64,000 nucleotides of DNA from the NCBI GenBank assembly GCA_946499275.1, contig CAMMRL010000002.1:1-64000 (forward strand), in the 5' to 3' direction. The notes below the pieces were generated by a model. It was not told where the DNA came from. It saw nothing but the letters and a program-made list of their open reading frames with translations, and did no database searches. The DNA is from an uncultured Clostridia bacterium (GTDB taxonomy: Bacteria > Bacillota > Clostridia > Oscillospirales > Acutalibacteraceae). How positions within the stretch are numbered: position 1 is the stretch's first letter; each line of letters begins with the position of its first letter. Shown piece by piece: positions 41,969 through 51,651 of this stretch. The translations under genes and the position numbers were made by a program.

Positions 41969-43948
41969 TCATTTCATATCCTGCAGCTTCTTGATCCGGT
42001 CGCGCAAATTGGCAGCGTGTTCGAATTCCAGCAGCCGGGCGGCGTTTTTCATTTCCTTGGTCAGTTCCTCAATCAATTTCAGCCGTTCCGCTTTGGTCAG
42101 TTTCTTTACCGGCTTATCCAGCTTTTTGTCGTGCGCCGTGATTTCCAGCACGTCCCGCACCTCTTTGATGATCGTTTTCGGAACGATGCCGTGGTCTTCG
42201 TTGTATTTCATCTGGATGGCGCGGCGGCGGTTGGTTTCCGTGATCGCCCGTTCCATCGACGGGGTTACGCTGTCGGCGTACATGATTACTTGCCCCTGCG
42301 CGTTGCGGGCCGCCCGCCCGATGGTCTGGATCAGCGACGTCTCGGAACGGAGGAACCCTTCTTTATCTGCGTCGAGGATGGCTACCAGGGATACTTCCGG
42401 GATATCCAGCCCCTCGCGGAGCAGGTTGATGCCGACCAACACGTCAAACTCGCCGAGCCGCAGGTCACGGATAATCTCCATCCGCTCCATGGTATCCACG
42501 TCATGGTGCATATACCGCACTTTAATGCCTACGTTCTCAAAGTAAGTCGTCAGGTCTTCCGCCATTTTTTTGGTCAGCGTGGTGACAAGCACCCGTTCCT
42601 TGCGGGCCGAACGCTCGTTGATCTCCCCGATCAGGTCGTCGATCTGCCCTTCCACCGGCTTGACGAGGATCTCCGGGTCCACCAGCCCGGTGGGGCGGAT
42701 CACCTGCTCCACGATCTGGCTGCTGTGTTCGCGTTCAAAGTCGCCCGGCGTCGCGCTGACGAAAACCGCCTGGTTGACGTGGGAATAGAATTCGTCGAAA
42801 TTCAGCGGCCGGTTGTCGTACGCGCTGGGGAGACGAAACCCATAGTCGATCAAGGATTTCTTACGCGCGTAATCGCCGCCGTACATCCCCCGCACCTGGG
42901 GCAGCATCACATGGGATTCGTCCACAAAAAGCAGAAAATCCTTGGGAAAGTGATCCAGCAGGGTAAACGGCGTGCTGCCCGGCGCTCTCCCCGACAGCAC
43001 CCGCGAATAATTTTCAATTCCTTTGCAGATGCCGATTTCCCGCAGCATCTCAATATCGTACCGCGTGCGCTGAAGGATGCGCTGCGCTTCCAGTAACTTC
43101 CCCTCCTGCTTGAATTCCTCCACCCGTTCCGCCAGTTCCCGTTCGATCTCTTTGATCGAATCCTCCATCTTTTCCGGCGGCACAATATAATGGGACGCAG
43201 GATAGATCGCGACATGATTTACGACAGCCTTCAATTCCCCGGTCAGTGGATTGATCTCGCTGATCCGGTCGATCTCATCTCCAAAAAATTCCACCCGGAT
43301 CACCGTATCCCCTGCGTAGGCCGGGAAAATCTCCACCACGTCGCCCCGGACGCGGAATTTGTTGCGCACAAAATTGATGTCATTACGCTCGTACTGGATT
43401 TCCACCAGTTTCGCCAGTAGGTCGTCCCGTTTCTTGGTCATCCCCGGACGCAGAGAAATGACCATGCTGCGGTAATCGATCGGGCTGCCCAGGCTGTAGA
43501 TGCAGGAAACGCTGGCCACGATGATCACGTCCCGCCGCTCAGCCAGAGCCGAGGTAGCGGAATGGCGCAGCTTATCGATTTCGTCGTTGATAGCGGAATC
43601 CTTTTCAATATACGTATCCGTCGAGGCGATATACGCTTCCGGCTGGTAATAATCGTAATAGGAGACGAAATACTCGACGGCGTTGTGGGGGAAAAAATCG
43701 CGGAATTCGCTACAGAGCTGAGCCGCCAAGGTTTTATTATGCGCTAACACCAACGTTGGTTTCTGTACCTGCGCGATCACATTGGCCATGGTGAATGTTT
43801 TGCCGGAACCTGTAACTCCCAGCAGTGTTTGCTCTTTATCTCCTCTTTTGATCCCCTCTACCAGTTTTGCGATGGCCTCCGGCTGGTCTCCTGTAGGCTT
43901 GTAGGGGGAAACTAATTGGAATAATTCTTGCTCGTTTCTTTCAATCAT
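41969..43948 (-). CDS. uvrB: excinuclease ABC subunit B
   Basis: 659 aa; [25 protein letters not shown]-terminal UVR motif. Confidence 0.99.
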   Translation of the reverse strand: MIERNEQELFQLVSPYKPTGDQPEAIAKLVEGIKRGDKEQTLLGVTGSGKTFTMANVIAQVQKPTLVLAHNKTLAAQLCSEFRDFFPHNAVEYFVSYYDYYQPEAYIASTDTYIEKDSAINDEIDKLRHSATSALAERRDVIIVASVSCIYSLGSPIDYRSMVISLRPGMTKKRDDLLAKLVEIQYERNDINFVRNKFRVRGDVVEIFPAYAGDTVIRVEFFGDEIDRISEINPLTGELKAVVNHVAIYPASHYIVPPEKMEDSIKEIERELAERVEEFKQEGKLLEAQRILQRTRYDIEMLREIGICKGIENYSRVLSGRAPGSTPFTLLDHFPKDFLLFVDESHVMLPQVRGMYGGDYARKKSLIDYGFRLPSAYDNRPLNFDEFYSHVNQAVFVSATPGDFEREHSSQIVEQVIRPTGLVDPEILVKPVEGQIDDLIGEINERSARKERVLVTTLTKKMAEDLTTYFENVGIKVRYMHHDVDTMERMEIIRDLRLGEFDVLVGINLLREGLDIPEVSLVAILDADKEGFLRSETSLIQTIGRAARNAQGQVIMYADSVTPSMERAITETNRRRAIQMKYNEDHGIVPKTIIKEVRDVLEITAHDKKLDKPVKKLTKAERLKLIEELTKEMKNAARLLEFEHAANLRDRIKKLQDMK

Positions 43949-44212
43949 AAGCTGCTTTTCTCCATTGAAACAATAGAAAATCAGAGCATAATCCGCTCTA
44001 TATTCATAGATATACCGAATCTTTGCCCTTTCGCACGAATATATTCATTATTAAACAATGCAGAACATTCGTTCCCCCCATTTTACTCCAGATGACCCTG
44101 GATGTCAACCGAGAAATTATAGCATAATCCGATCGAACTTTCAATTTCTACAGTTTTCCGATTCGGTAACCTGACAAACGATGCCGCATTTGTTATGTGA
44201 CTGTGAAATTAA

Positions 44213-44256
44213 AAACGGGGAAGTTCAAATAAAACTGAACTTCCCCGTTTTCGCGC
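44213..44256 (-). terminator. terminator downstream of the biosynthetic cluster
   Basis: Minus strand AACGGGGAAGTTCAGTTTTATTTGAACTTCCCCGTTTTTAATTT. Confidence 0.8.
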
Positions 44257-44425
44257 AATACCTTATCCACTTAATAACGAATTTCCATCGTCAAAACTGC
44301 CCTTTACTGAACTAATTTATATTTAATTCGTTCGGCCGTGTCCGCCACAGAACTTGTTTAAATTGTGAGACCGTCCTTTATTTTGTCGTTGATCTCAGAT
44401 CCGTAATCGGCTAATGCCCGGAAAT

Positions 44426-45370
44426 TCACCAATCAATTCCCAGAAGTTTTTCTGCCTGTGTAACAATTTCCTCCACAATTTCCCCGGCGCTTTGTTCCCG
44501 ATCCAGCAATCCAGCTATCTGTCCGGCCATGAAGCAGCCACGTTCTCGATCTCCTTCCTGCACAGCCTTTTTTAATGTCCCGGTTCCCAGAGTTTCTACC
44601 GTAATAGAGGGACTGCCGTCTCTGTCCTCCTTGTCTGCCAGCCGGCTGGTAAATGGGGTTTTCAGCGCTCGAACCGGCTTTTTCCACCGCCGCCCCGTCA
44701 CCATCGTGCCGGTATCCTTCGCTTCACGGACAAGCCGTTTGTACTCCGCATGGACAGGACATTCTCTAGCCAGCAGAAAGCGTGTCCCTATCTGTACCCC
44801 CTGAGCCCCGAGGAGCAACGCCGCCGCCATTCCCCTGCCGTCTCCAATGCCTCCCGCAGCGATAACCGGGATTCGGATAGCGTCAGCCGCTTGCGGAACC
44901 AAACAAAACGTGGTGGTTTCTCCGATATGACCGCCGGATTCGGTCCCTTCAGCGATAATGGCAGAAGCGCCGTAGCGTTCCATAAAACGGGCCGATGCAA
45001 CCGATGCGACAACGGGAATAACCCGAATACCGGCACGGACCCAGCCCTCCATGAAGGGGACCGGATTGCCCGCGCCGGTTGTTACCACCGGCACCTTCTC
45101 TTCAGCCAAGACCTTCGCCAGTTCCTGGACGTTCGGCGATTTCAGCATAATGTTCACCCCGAAAGGGTTTCCCGTCATCTTCCGCACTCTACAGATGGAC
45201 TTGCGCAGCGATTCCGCCGTTTCGCCCACCGAGGTCAATATTCCCAGCCCCCCGGCTTCGGAGACGGATGCGGCCAGGCCTGCATCGGATATCCAGGCCA
45301 TTCCTCCCTGAAAAAGCGGGTAACGAATCCCTAACATTGCACAGATTTTGCCCGCGAATTTACGACTCAT
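44426..45370 (-). CDS. FabK-type enoyl-ACP reductase / nitronate monooxygenase family
   Basis: MLGIRYPLFQGGMAWISDAGLAASVSEAGGLGILTSVGET; VIAAGGIGDGRGMAAALLLGAQGVQIGTRFL. Confidence 0.9.
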   Translation of the reverse strand: MSRKFAGKICAMLGIRYPLFQGGMAWISDAGLAASVSEAGGLGILTSVGETAESLRKSICRVRKMTGNPFGVNIMLKSPNVQELAKVLAEEKVPVVTTGAGNPVPFMEGWVRAGIRVIPVVASVASARFMERYGASAIIAEGTESGGHIGETTTFCLVPQAADAIRIPVIAAGGIGDGRGMAAALLLGAQGVQIGTRFLLARECPVHAEYKRLVREAKDTGTMVTGRRWKKPVRALKTPFTSRLADKEDRDGSPSITVETLGTGTLKKAVQEGDRERGCFMAGQIAGLLDREQSAGEIVEEIVTQAEKLLGIDW

Positions 45371-45414
45371 CTCGCATCTCTCCCTAATTGACGAAGATCT
45401 TACTCTTTTTCCGG

Positions 45415-48400
45415 TCAGGTATTCTGCTTCCTCACCGACAGGAGAAACTCGGAAAGTTCCTTTTTCCACTCATTGGCCAGGCGCTGGATAAGAGCGTGAG
45501 AAAACGCCTGGGAATTGAATAAGATTTTCGCATGTATACGGCGGTTGAGAAACAAACTGTCCACGCTAAATAAACAGGAAAAACGATTTTCTGCCGCCGT
45601 ATCCGTCGTCGGGAAGAAGGGCTCTAGGTTAAAAACATCCTTCGTCTGTGGATTCAATTCACCCAGATGATTGAATCGGATCGGCTGTGCGCCGAGGAAA
45701 GCGCCGTTATCCTGTGCCCGGACAACCTCCCATTCATACCTACGGTCGCCGTATTTTCTGCATTGGTCAAGGACTTCCTCCAGCCAACCGGCCGGATCCA
45801 GTTGGACTGAATGCAGATAAACCGGATAAAGGACGGTAAACCAGCCTATCGTCCGCTCAATAGGGACGACACCCGGCCGGTCGCGTCCATGACCTTCCAG
45901 TTCAAAAAGCGCTTCTTTTGTATGGAAAACCGTCTGGATAGCGCGGAAAAGGCTAGCCAACAAGAATTCCCCGGTATTTGCCCGGTATCGTTCGCTTCCT
46001 TTCGCCAGCAACTCCGGGGTAATATAAGGCTCAAATTCCGTCAATAATACGCCGGTTTCGCCGTATGTGCAGGCAGTATCCGAAACCTCCAGCATCTTTG
46101 CCCCGTTTAAGCTTCGGATATCTTGCCAAAAAGGCGAAGGAACTACCGCAGATTGCTGCTTTTTCAGAATTTCTGCGTATTGCCGGTAGGAAAGCCCCTT
46201 TTCCGGAAGCTGTGGGAGGTGTCCGTCCTGAATCTGCCGGAGAAGCGCGGCAAGATCATCCAGCAGGATACGCCAGGAAACGCCGTCTACAATTAGATGA
46301 TGAGCAACGATGCGAAGATAAATCGCACCGTTCTCGTATGTATAATAGGCGCGAATCAGCAAATCCTCGTCAAAGTGGAAATCGATAGAAAACGGTTGGA
46401 ACGCGGTGTCCATTGTCCCGGATACCTCCCGAATATACCGTTTCTTTTCCAAATGGGCGTTGTTGATATAGGCTTTCTCCCCTTGCAGGTTCAGTCGTAG
46501 CAGGTCATGGTGATGCACCAGAAGGGCAAACGCTTTTTCAAGCATATCGATGGTCACATTCTTGTTCAACCGTAGCAAAATCGATTGGTTGTACCGTCCC
46601 GGCCGGGGGAAGTGATGGGAAAAAAACCATTGCCAGACCGGTGTGAAAGGAAGTCCCCCCTTGCACATCCCTTGTTCCGGCAAAGGTGTCGCCGGGGTGA
46701 TATATCCCGCCATTTCGGACAAAACAGGATGGAGCAGGATATCCCGCACGCTGAGCTCAAGCCCCTGTTCTCTTAAGCGGGAAGAAAGTTGGATTGCTTT
46801 GATAGAATCCCCGCCGACCGCATAGAAATTGGCATCTGTATCCACAGGCTCGTCCGGGCACAGGGCGAATACGCCTGCGGATAATTCCCTCCAGAACGGC
46901 GGAAGGGGATCCCGTCCGGCGGCGGGACGCGTCCTGTCCGGAGACGGAAACTTGTCCACGTCCGCTTTTCCGTTCACCGTCAAAGGAAAATGAGACAACG
47001 CGCAATAATGCACCGGGCACATATAAGACGGCAACCTTTCTGACAGGTATCGGCGCAGGTTTTCTTCCTCGTAAGTTGAGTCCGGAACCAGATACAGAAC
47101 CAGTTCCTCTCTTCCTTTTTCCGTACGAAGAACCGCCTTCGCATCCTTGACCAGCCTGCTGTCCTGAGCCACTCGTTCCACTTCGCGCAGTTCCACCCGG
47201 TTCCCCCGGAGTTTTACCTGCCCGTCCCGACGCCCTAAAAATATCAGCCTATTCCCGGGAATCCACCGGGCCATATCGCCCGACTGGTATATAACGGCGT
47301 TTTCCACAAACGGGTCGGGCAGAAAACGGCGGGAATCCGCCGAAGCAGGCGTGTATCCTTGCGCTATGCCGTCCCCCGCGATATAAATCTCCCCCGCCGC
47401 TTCCGGCGGCACCGGTTGGCGGTCTTGGTCCAACAAATATATCCGTGTATTACTGATCGGATGCCCGATTGGAACGGAACCTTCTGACGTTTTCTGTGGA
47501 TCATAGCGGTGGGTCATGCAGCCCACCGTTGCTTCCGTCGGCCCATATTCGTTATAAATAGCGGCGCGGCCGCCGAAATGCCGATATAGGATCTCGCAAG
47601 ATCGGGTCTTGAGTTCCTCCCCGCCTAGTATCAGCGTATGCACCGTGCTGTTGTCCGCCGGTACGTCCAACAGCAGCGGGATATGCGAAGGTGTGATTTT
47701 CAGTATGGTCGCCCTCCGGTCTGCGAGGATTTTTTGGAAGACGTTCTCCTCCTGCCGCCCCCCGTATAGGACGAGGGAGCCGCCGTGGATGAGGGGGAGA
47801 AACAGCGAGGTCATCGTGAAGTCAAAAGCAAAACTGGAATATAGGGCGAAGATTTCGGCTTCATGGGTACAATAGGCCTGTTTCGCCCACCAAAGATAAT
47901 TCATTAGGCTATCGTGACGGACGCGTACACCCTTGGGTTCTCCGCTGGAACCGGAAGTAAATAGGAAATATGCATAGGGGTTGGCGCAGGAACGGTGGGA
48001 AAAAGGAATTTCCTCGCCGTCCGGTATCTCCGCCAGGGTAATGCGGTTTCCGGTGAAACGTAAACGGATCGAATGATCCATCAAGATGAGAAATTTCGCC
48101 TTTGCCTGAACCAGAAAATGCTCCAGCCGCTCCGCCGGATGAGCGGAATCCAGCGGCATATATATCCCGCCGCACATCAAAATAGCGAAAATCGCGGCAA
48201 CACTTTCCGCCGTATAAACGGGGAGCAGCGCGACCACATCGCCGCTTTCCACCCCCTTTTCCCGCATATATCCGGCATATCGAGATGCCAGACGGTACAG
48301 ATGGGCGTAAGTTACTTCCTGTGAACCAGAAAATAAGGCTGTCCTCTCCGGATGGATGGACACCATTTTCCCCAATAGATCAACGACTGTTTTTCCTTTG

Positions 48401-49731
48401 GGATACGAAACGCTCGTATCATTAAAATCTTCCAGTAATGTTCTTTGCTCTTCTCGGCTTAAAAGCGATATCGTACGCAGAGGAACGTTCGGCTGTTCCA
48501 CGACCAGGGAAAGCAAATGGAGCAGTCGGCGGAAAAGGAGTTCAATCTGCTGCTCGGTATATGCGTCCAGCCGATAATCAAAATCGAGTTGCAGCGTATT
48601 TTCTCCCCACTCGCGAAGGATGATCTGCAGCGCGTATTCCTGTTCACCATTGAAGATCTCTTCCGACCGGTAGGAAACGCCGCCGATCGTTCCATGAAGG
48701 TCCGTATTATAGCAATTGATACAGGCGTCATATAACGCGGGGCTCTCCCCTTCGGGAGAAATGTCCGTTTTCAGGCAGTCATACGGATACTTCTGGTGCG
48801 CCATGCACTGTCGTAGATTGTCGGAAATAGAATAAAGAATCTCTTGCAGGCGGCTTTCCGATGAAATTGTCTGGATAAACGGCATGGTGTTGGTATAATT
48901 GCCGAAGGTCTCTCGTTCCCTCCGACCAGCCCGGCCAAGCAACGGAATCCCTACCACCGGATGCCGCTCGCCGTAGACCTTATATCGATAGAGCATATAC
49001 AGCCCGACAAACAGGGAATTCAGCGACAGCGAGGTTTTCGCTAAAAAGAGACGCATTTGTTCATCCAATGACTTGGGCAGAAAAAAAGTGCGACGTTCCG
49101 CTTTTGTACCGAGCGGCTGGGAAACAGCGGTGGGCGTTTCCTCCGCATATAGATTTATCCAAAAGTCCCGGTCCTGTTTCCACGCTGTGCTGGATTCCCG
49201 TTCCTTCTCCACAAGTAGATAATCGGTATAGTCCGGCGGTTTCTCCACCGGATTGTTCAAAAAGCCGTCATAAGCCGCGGCGATGTACTCCGTTAGCAGT
49301 TTCATGGACCAGCCATCCGCAATCAAGTGATGAAGCTTTACAAAATATCCTCGACATCGGCCTCTAATCTGTAATATTACAAAAGTAGAAAGCGGCGATT
49401 CCAGCATCTCCATAGGACGTGAAACCTGCTCTCGGCACCAAGCGCGCAAACCGTCTCCCCCGCCGGAGAACATCGGAAAATCCTGAATGGAAACCGGAGG
49501 AAAATTGGTATTATCAACATACTGAAAAACCTCTCCATTTTTTTCGGTAAAACGCAATTTAAGGGCCTGGTGCGCCCGGATTAGCTGCCGGATGGCCCGT
49601 TCCAGCAAAGAGGTGTTGATCTCAGTCCTCGCAATCGCTATACCGCCAACACAAAAAAGGGATGACTCCGGATACTTTTTCTGCGCATACCATATCCGCT
49701 TTTGAGCATGCGACAACTCCCACAGCGCCAT
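45415..49731 (-). CDS. non-ribosomal peptide synthetase, C-A-T-E; A domain predicted Asn
   Basis: C: LHHLIADGWSMKLL; A: FLFTSGSSGEPKGVR, YNEYGPTEATV; T: YAVGGDSIKAIQL; E: AHHLIVDGVSWRILLDDL, RTIGWFTVLYPVYL; 1438 aa; pocket residues read as D-F-T-K-I-G-E-V-G. Confidence 0.93.
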   Translation of the reverse strand: MALWELSHAQKRIWYAQKKYPESSLFCVGGIAIARTEINTSLLERAIRQLIRAHQALKLRFTEKNGEVFQYVDNTNFPPVSIQDFPMFSGGGDGLRAWCREQVSRPMEMLESPLSTFVILQIRGRCRGYFVKLHHLIADGWSMKLLTEYIAAAYDGFLNNPVEKPPDYTDYLLVEKERESSTAWKQDRDFWINLYAEETPTAVSQPLGTKAERRTFFLPKSLDEQMRLFLAKTSLSLNSLFVGLYMLYRYKVYGERHPVVGIPLLGRAGRRERETFGNYTNTMPFIQTISSESRLQEILYSISDNLRQCMAHQKYPYDCLKTDISPEGESPALYDACINCYNTDLHGTIGGVSYRSEEIFNGEQEYALQIILREWGENTLQLDFDYRLDAYTEQQIELLFRRLLHLLSLVVEQPNVPLRTISLLSREEQRTLLEDFNDTSVSYPKGKTVVDLLGKMVSIHPERTALFSGSQEVTYAHLYRLASRYAGYMREKGVESGDVVALLPVYTAESVAAIFAILMCGGIYMPLDSAHPAERLEHFLVQAKAKFLILMDHSIRLRFTGNRITLAEIPDGEEIPFSHRSCANPYAYFLFTSGSSGEPKGVRVRHDSLMNYLWWAKQAYCTHEAEIFALYSSFAFDFTMTSLFLPLIHGGSLVLYGGRQEENVFQKILADRRATILKITPSHIPLLLDVPADNSTVHTLILGGEELKTRSCEILYRHFGGRAAIYNEYGPTEATVGCMTHRYDPQKTSEGSVPIGHPISNTRIYLLDQDRQPVPPEAAGEIYIAGDGIAQGYTPASADSRRFLPDPFVENAVIYQSGDMARWIPGNRLIFLGRRDGQVKLRGNRVELREVERVAQDSRLVKDAKAVLRTEKGREELVLYLVPDSTYEEENLRRYLSERLPSYMCPVHYCALSHFPLTVNGKADVDKFPSPDRTRPAAGRDPLPPFWRELSAGVFALCPDEPVDTDANFYAVGGDSIKAIQLSSRLREQGLELSVRDILLHPVLSEMAGYITPATPLPEQGMCKGGLPFTPVWQWFFSHHFPRPGRYNQSILLRLNKNVTIDMLEKAFALLVHHHDLLRLNLQGEKAYINNAHLEKKRYIREVSGTMDTAFQPFSIDFHFDEDLLIRAYYTYENGAIYLRIVAHHLIVDGVSWRILLDDLAALLRQIQDGHLPQLPEKGLSYRQYAEILKKQQSAVVPSPFWQDIRSLNGAKMLEVSDTACTYGETGVLLTEFEPYITPELLAKGSERYRANTGEFLLASLFRAIQTVFHTKEALFELEGHGRDRPGVVPIERTIGWFTVLYPVYLHSVQLDPAGWLEEVLDQCRKYGDRRYEWEVVRAQDNGAFLGAQPIRFNHLGELNPQTKDVFNLEPFFPTTDTAAENRFSCLFSVDSLFLNRRIHAKILFNSQAFSHALIQRLANEWKKELSEFLLSVRKQNT

Positions 49732-49785
49732 AGGAAATCACTCCATTTGATTGCTATCCGCTATTTTTCCTTGTTCCTCCGACTG

Positions 49786-50016
49786 CTATCCCCGTCGCTG
49801 ATCTACATAATTGACAAAATCGCCAAGTACGGGGAAACAACTCATCAACAGCATTTCGTCTTCAAATTGCATGGAGAATGTCGTTTCGCATTGAACCACC
49901 ATACGGATAAAAAGGATGGAATCGATTTCCAGTTCCTCAAAAGTTTGATCCATCCGGAGTTCTTCCGTTTTTATTTCTATGGTTTTCGCGATAATATTCA
50001 AAATTTCACTTTTCAT
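49786..50016 (-). CDS. acyl/peptidyl carrier protein (stand-alone)
   Basis: MKSEILNIIAKTIEIKTEELRMDQTFEELEIDSILFIRMVVQCETTFSMQFEDE; PPant Ser in IDSILF. Confidence 0.85.
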   Translation of the reverse strand: MKSEILNIIAKTIEIKTEELRMDQTFEELEIDSILFIRMVVQCETTFSMQFEDEMLLMSCFPVLGDFVNYVDQRRG

Positions 50017-50017
50017 C

Positions 50018-50959
50018 CTAATAAATCCTTCCATCAAAAACTTCATGAGCTTTAACCGGGTAGGTGCCGCGATGCTGGCAAACAATCCCTGCCGCCTTAT
50101 TGGCAAGCGGGACAGCTTTTTCCATGGGGATTCCTTTTCCGGTTGCCACCGCCAGCGTCGATAAAAATGTGTCTCCAGCCCCACAGGAATCGACTACTGC
50201 GTTTGTGTAAGGCTGGTACCAACGGACGATTCTCTCTGGATCTATCCAAAAACTCCCTTGCTTATCCATCGTTACAATGATGTTTTGTATTTGGTATTTG
50301 TTTTGGAATATTTCGGCTTCTGCCACCAGCTCTTTTTTATGGCGGATACGGTATCCCAGCCTTTTTTCAAATTCCCATCGGTTTGGTTTGTATACATAAG
50401 CGAAAACCGGAGGATAACGCGACTTACTGTCCACAAACAACGGAATCGTCTTTCGGCGGCAGTAGCTGTTCAGCTTGCGATAAAGAGCGCCGTTACAAAA
50501 CCCTTTCGCATAATCGGAAATAATGACAGCGTGGCACTGTGAGGAAATTCGTTGTATATCTTGGATTATGCGCCGGGTATCCCTTTCCGTTGAATCATTT
50601 ATAAAATCACAGTCGGCATGGAATACCGGTATCTCTTCGCAGTAACGTATTTTTACACTAACCCCCCCATCTGTACATGCCTGAATATACTGCGTCGATA
50701 TCCTTCTTTCCTTTAACTTCCGCATGTACCGGACAGACGCCTCATCGGTTCCTACCCGGGAAAATAGCAGTGGATAGCCGCCCAACGTCCGGATATTGGA
50801 GGCGACATTTCCTGCACCTCCGGGAACATCCACTCGCGTTTCACAAGAAAAGCGAGGAGTCTCTCCTTCGCAGCTTTTTCCAAAAAAATATACGTCGAGG
50901 AGCGAATCCCCCACAACAACGATCCTTGGACAATCCTTTTCCTTCAGGACTGAACGCAT
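50018..50959 (-). CDS. PfkB-family kinase, HldE/RfaE N-terminal-domain type (heptose-7-phosphate kinase-like)
   Basis: PGGAGNVASNIRTLGGYPLLFSRVGTDE; NAVVDSCGAGDTFLSTLAVATGKG. Confidence 0.88.
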   Translation of the reverse strand: MRSVLKEKDCPRIVVVGDSLLDVYFFGKSCEGETPRFSCETRVDVPGGAGNVASNIRTLGGYPLLFSRVGTDEASVRYMRKLKERRISTQYIQACTDGGVSVKIRYCEEIPVFHADCDFINDSTERDTRRIIQDIQRISSQCHAVIISDYAKGFCNGALYRKLNSYCRRKTIPLFVDSKSRYPPVFAYVYKPNRWEFEKRLGYRIRHKKELVAEAEIFQNKYQIQNIIVTMDKQGSFWIDPERIVRWYQPYTNAVVDSCGAGDTFLSTLAVATGKGIPMEKAVPLANKAAGIVCQHRGTYPVKAHEVFDGRIY

Positions 50960-51651
50960 GGCTTTCCCTCTCTTTTTGACAGGATATAGTCCGCCGCTTC
51001 CTGGACGGAGGACACGCGAAGAACACCGGACCCCGGCGTTTTTACGGCTTGGCTGATCCATATTGCAGGCATCCCCACAGACACTGCCCCTTGTACATCT
51101 TCCGTAAAGGAATCGCCGATCATAACGATTTGCGAAAGAGGAAAGCCCAGCAGCTCGCCCGTTTTGTGAAACAAAACGGGTTCCGGTTTATTACATCGCA
51201 TATCTTCAGACGTTACGATAAAATCGAAATGAAAATGCTGTTTTTCAATTGAACGATATAGTATGGCGTTATCGGCGTTAGTAAGTAAAGCAACAGGGAA
51301 ACGACCACGCAGCCGTTCCACGGTTTCCCCAGCCCCGGCAAAGGCGGGAGGATTCGAAAATAATGAAAAAAGGTACTCTTTAAAAGCGAACGGCGATGAT
51401 GGCAGTCCAAACCTGCAGCAGGTTGCTTCGTAGCTTTCGAGAAGGAGTTCGTACCCGAGGCGGAATTCCGCCGTGTACCGTCGGGCCCTTTCTCTGGAAA
51501 ATCGATGAAAAAACGCTAAAGGATCCACCCCGCTGCTACGATATTGTTCCGTAAACCAATCACGGATCCGATCAAACGGCTTTCCTACATCCACCAGCGT
51601 TCCGTAGTAATCCAACGCAACCGCCCGAATGTCTAACCGACCGGTTAACAT
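50944..51651 (-). CDS. HAD-superfamily hydrolase
   Basis: VALDYYGTLVDVGKPFDRI; LLTNADNAI; KPEPVLFHKTGELLG...IGDSFTEDVQGA. Confidence 0.9.
   Translation of the reverse strand: MLTGRLDIRAVALDYYGTLVDVGKPFDRIRDWFTEQYRSSGVDPLAFFHRFSRERARRYTAEFRLGYELLLESYEATCCRFGLPSSPFAFKEYLFSLFSNPPAFAGAGETVERLRGRFPVALLTNADNAILYRSIEKQHFHFDFIVTSEDMRCNKPEPVLFHKTGELLGFPLSQIVMIGDSFTEDVQGAVSVGMPAIWISQAVKTPGSGVLRVSSVQEAADYILSKREGKPCVQS

Noticed and set aside
41888-43096. 402-aa plus-strand ORF
   Set aside because: Antisense to uvrB.
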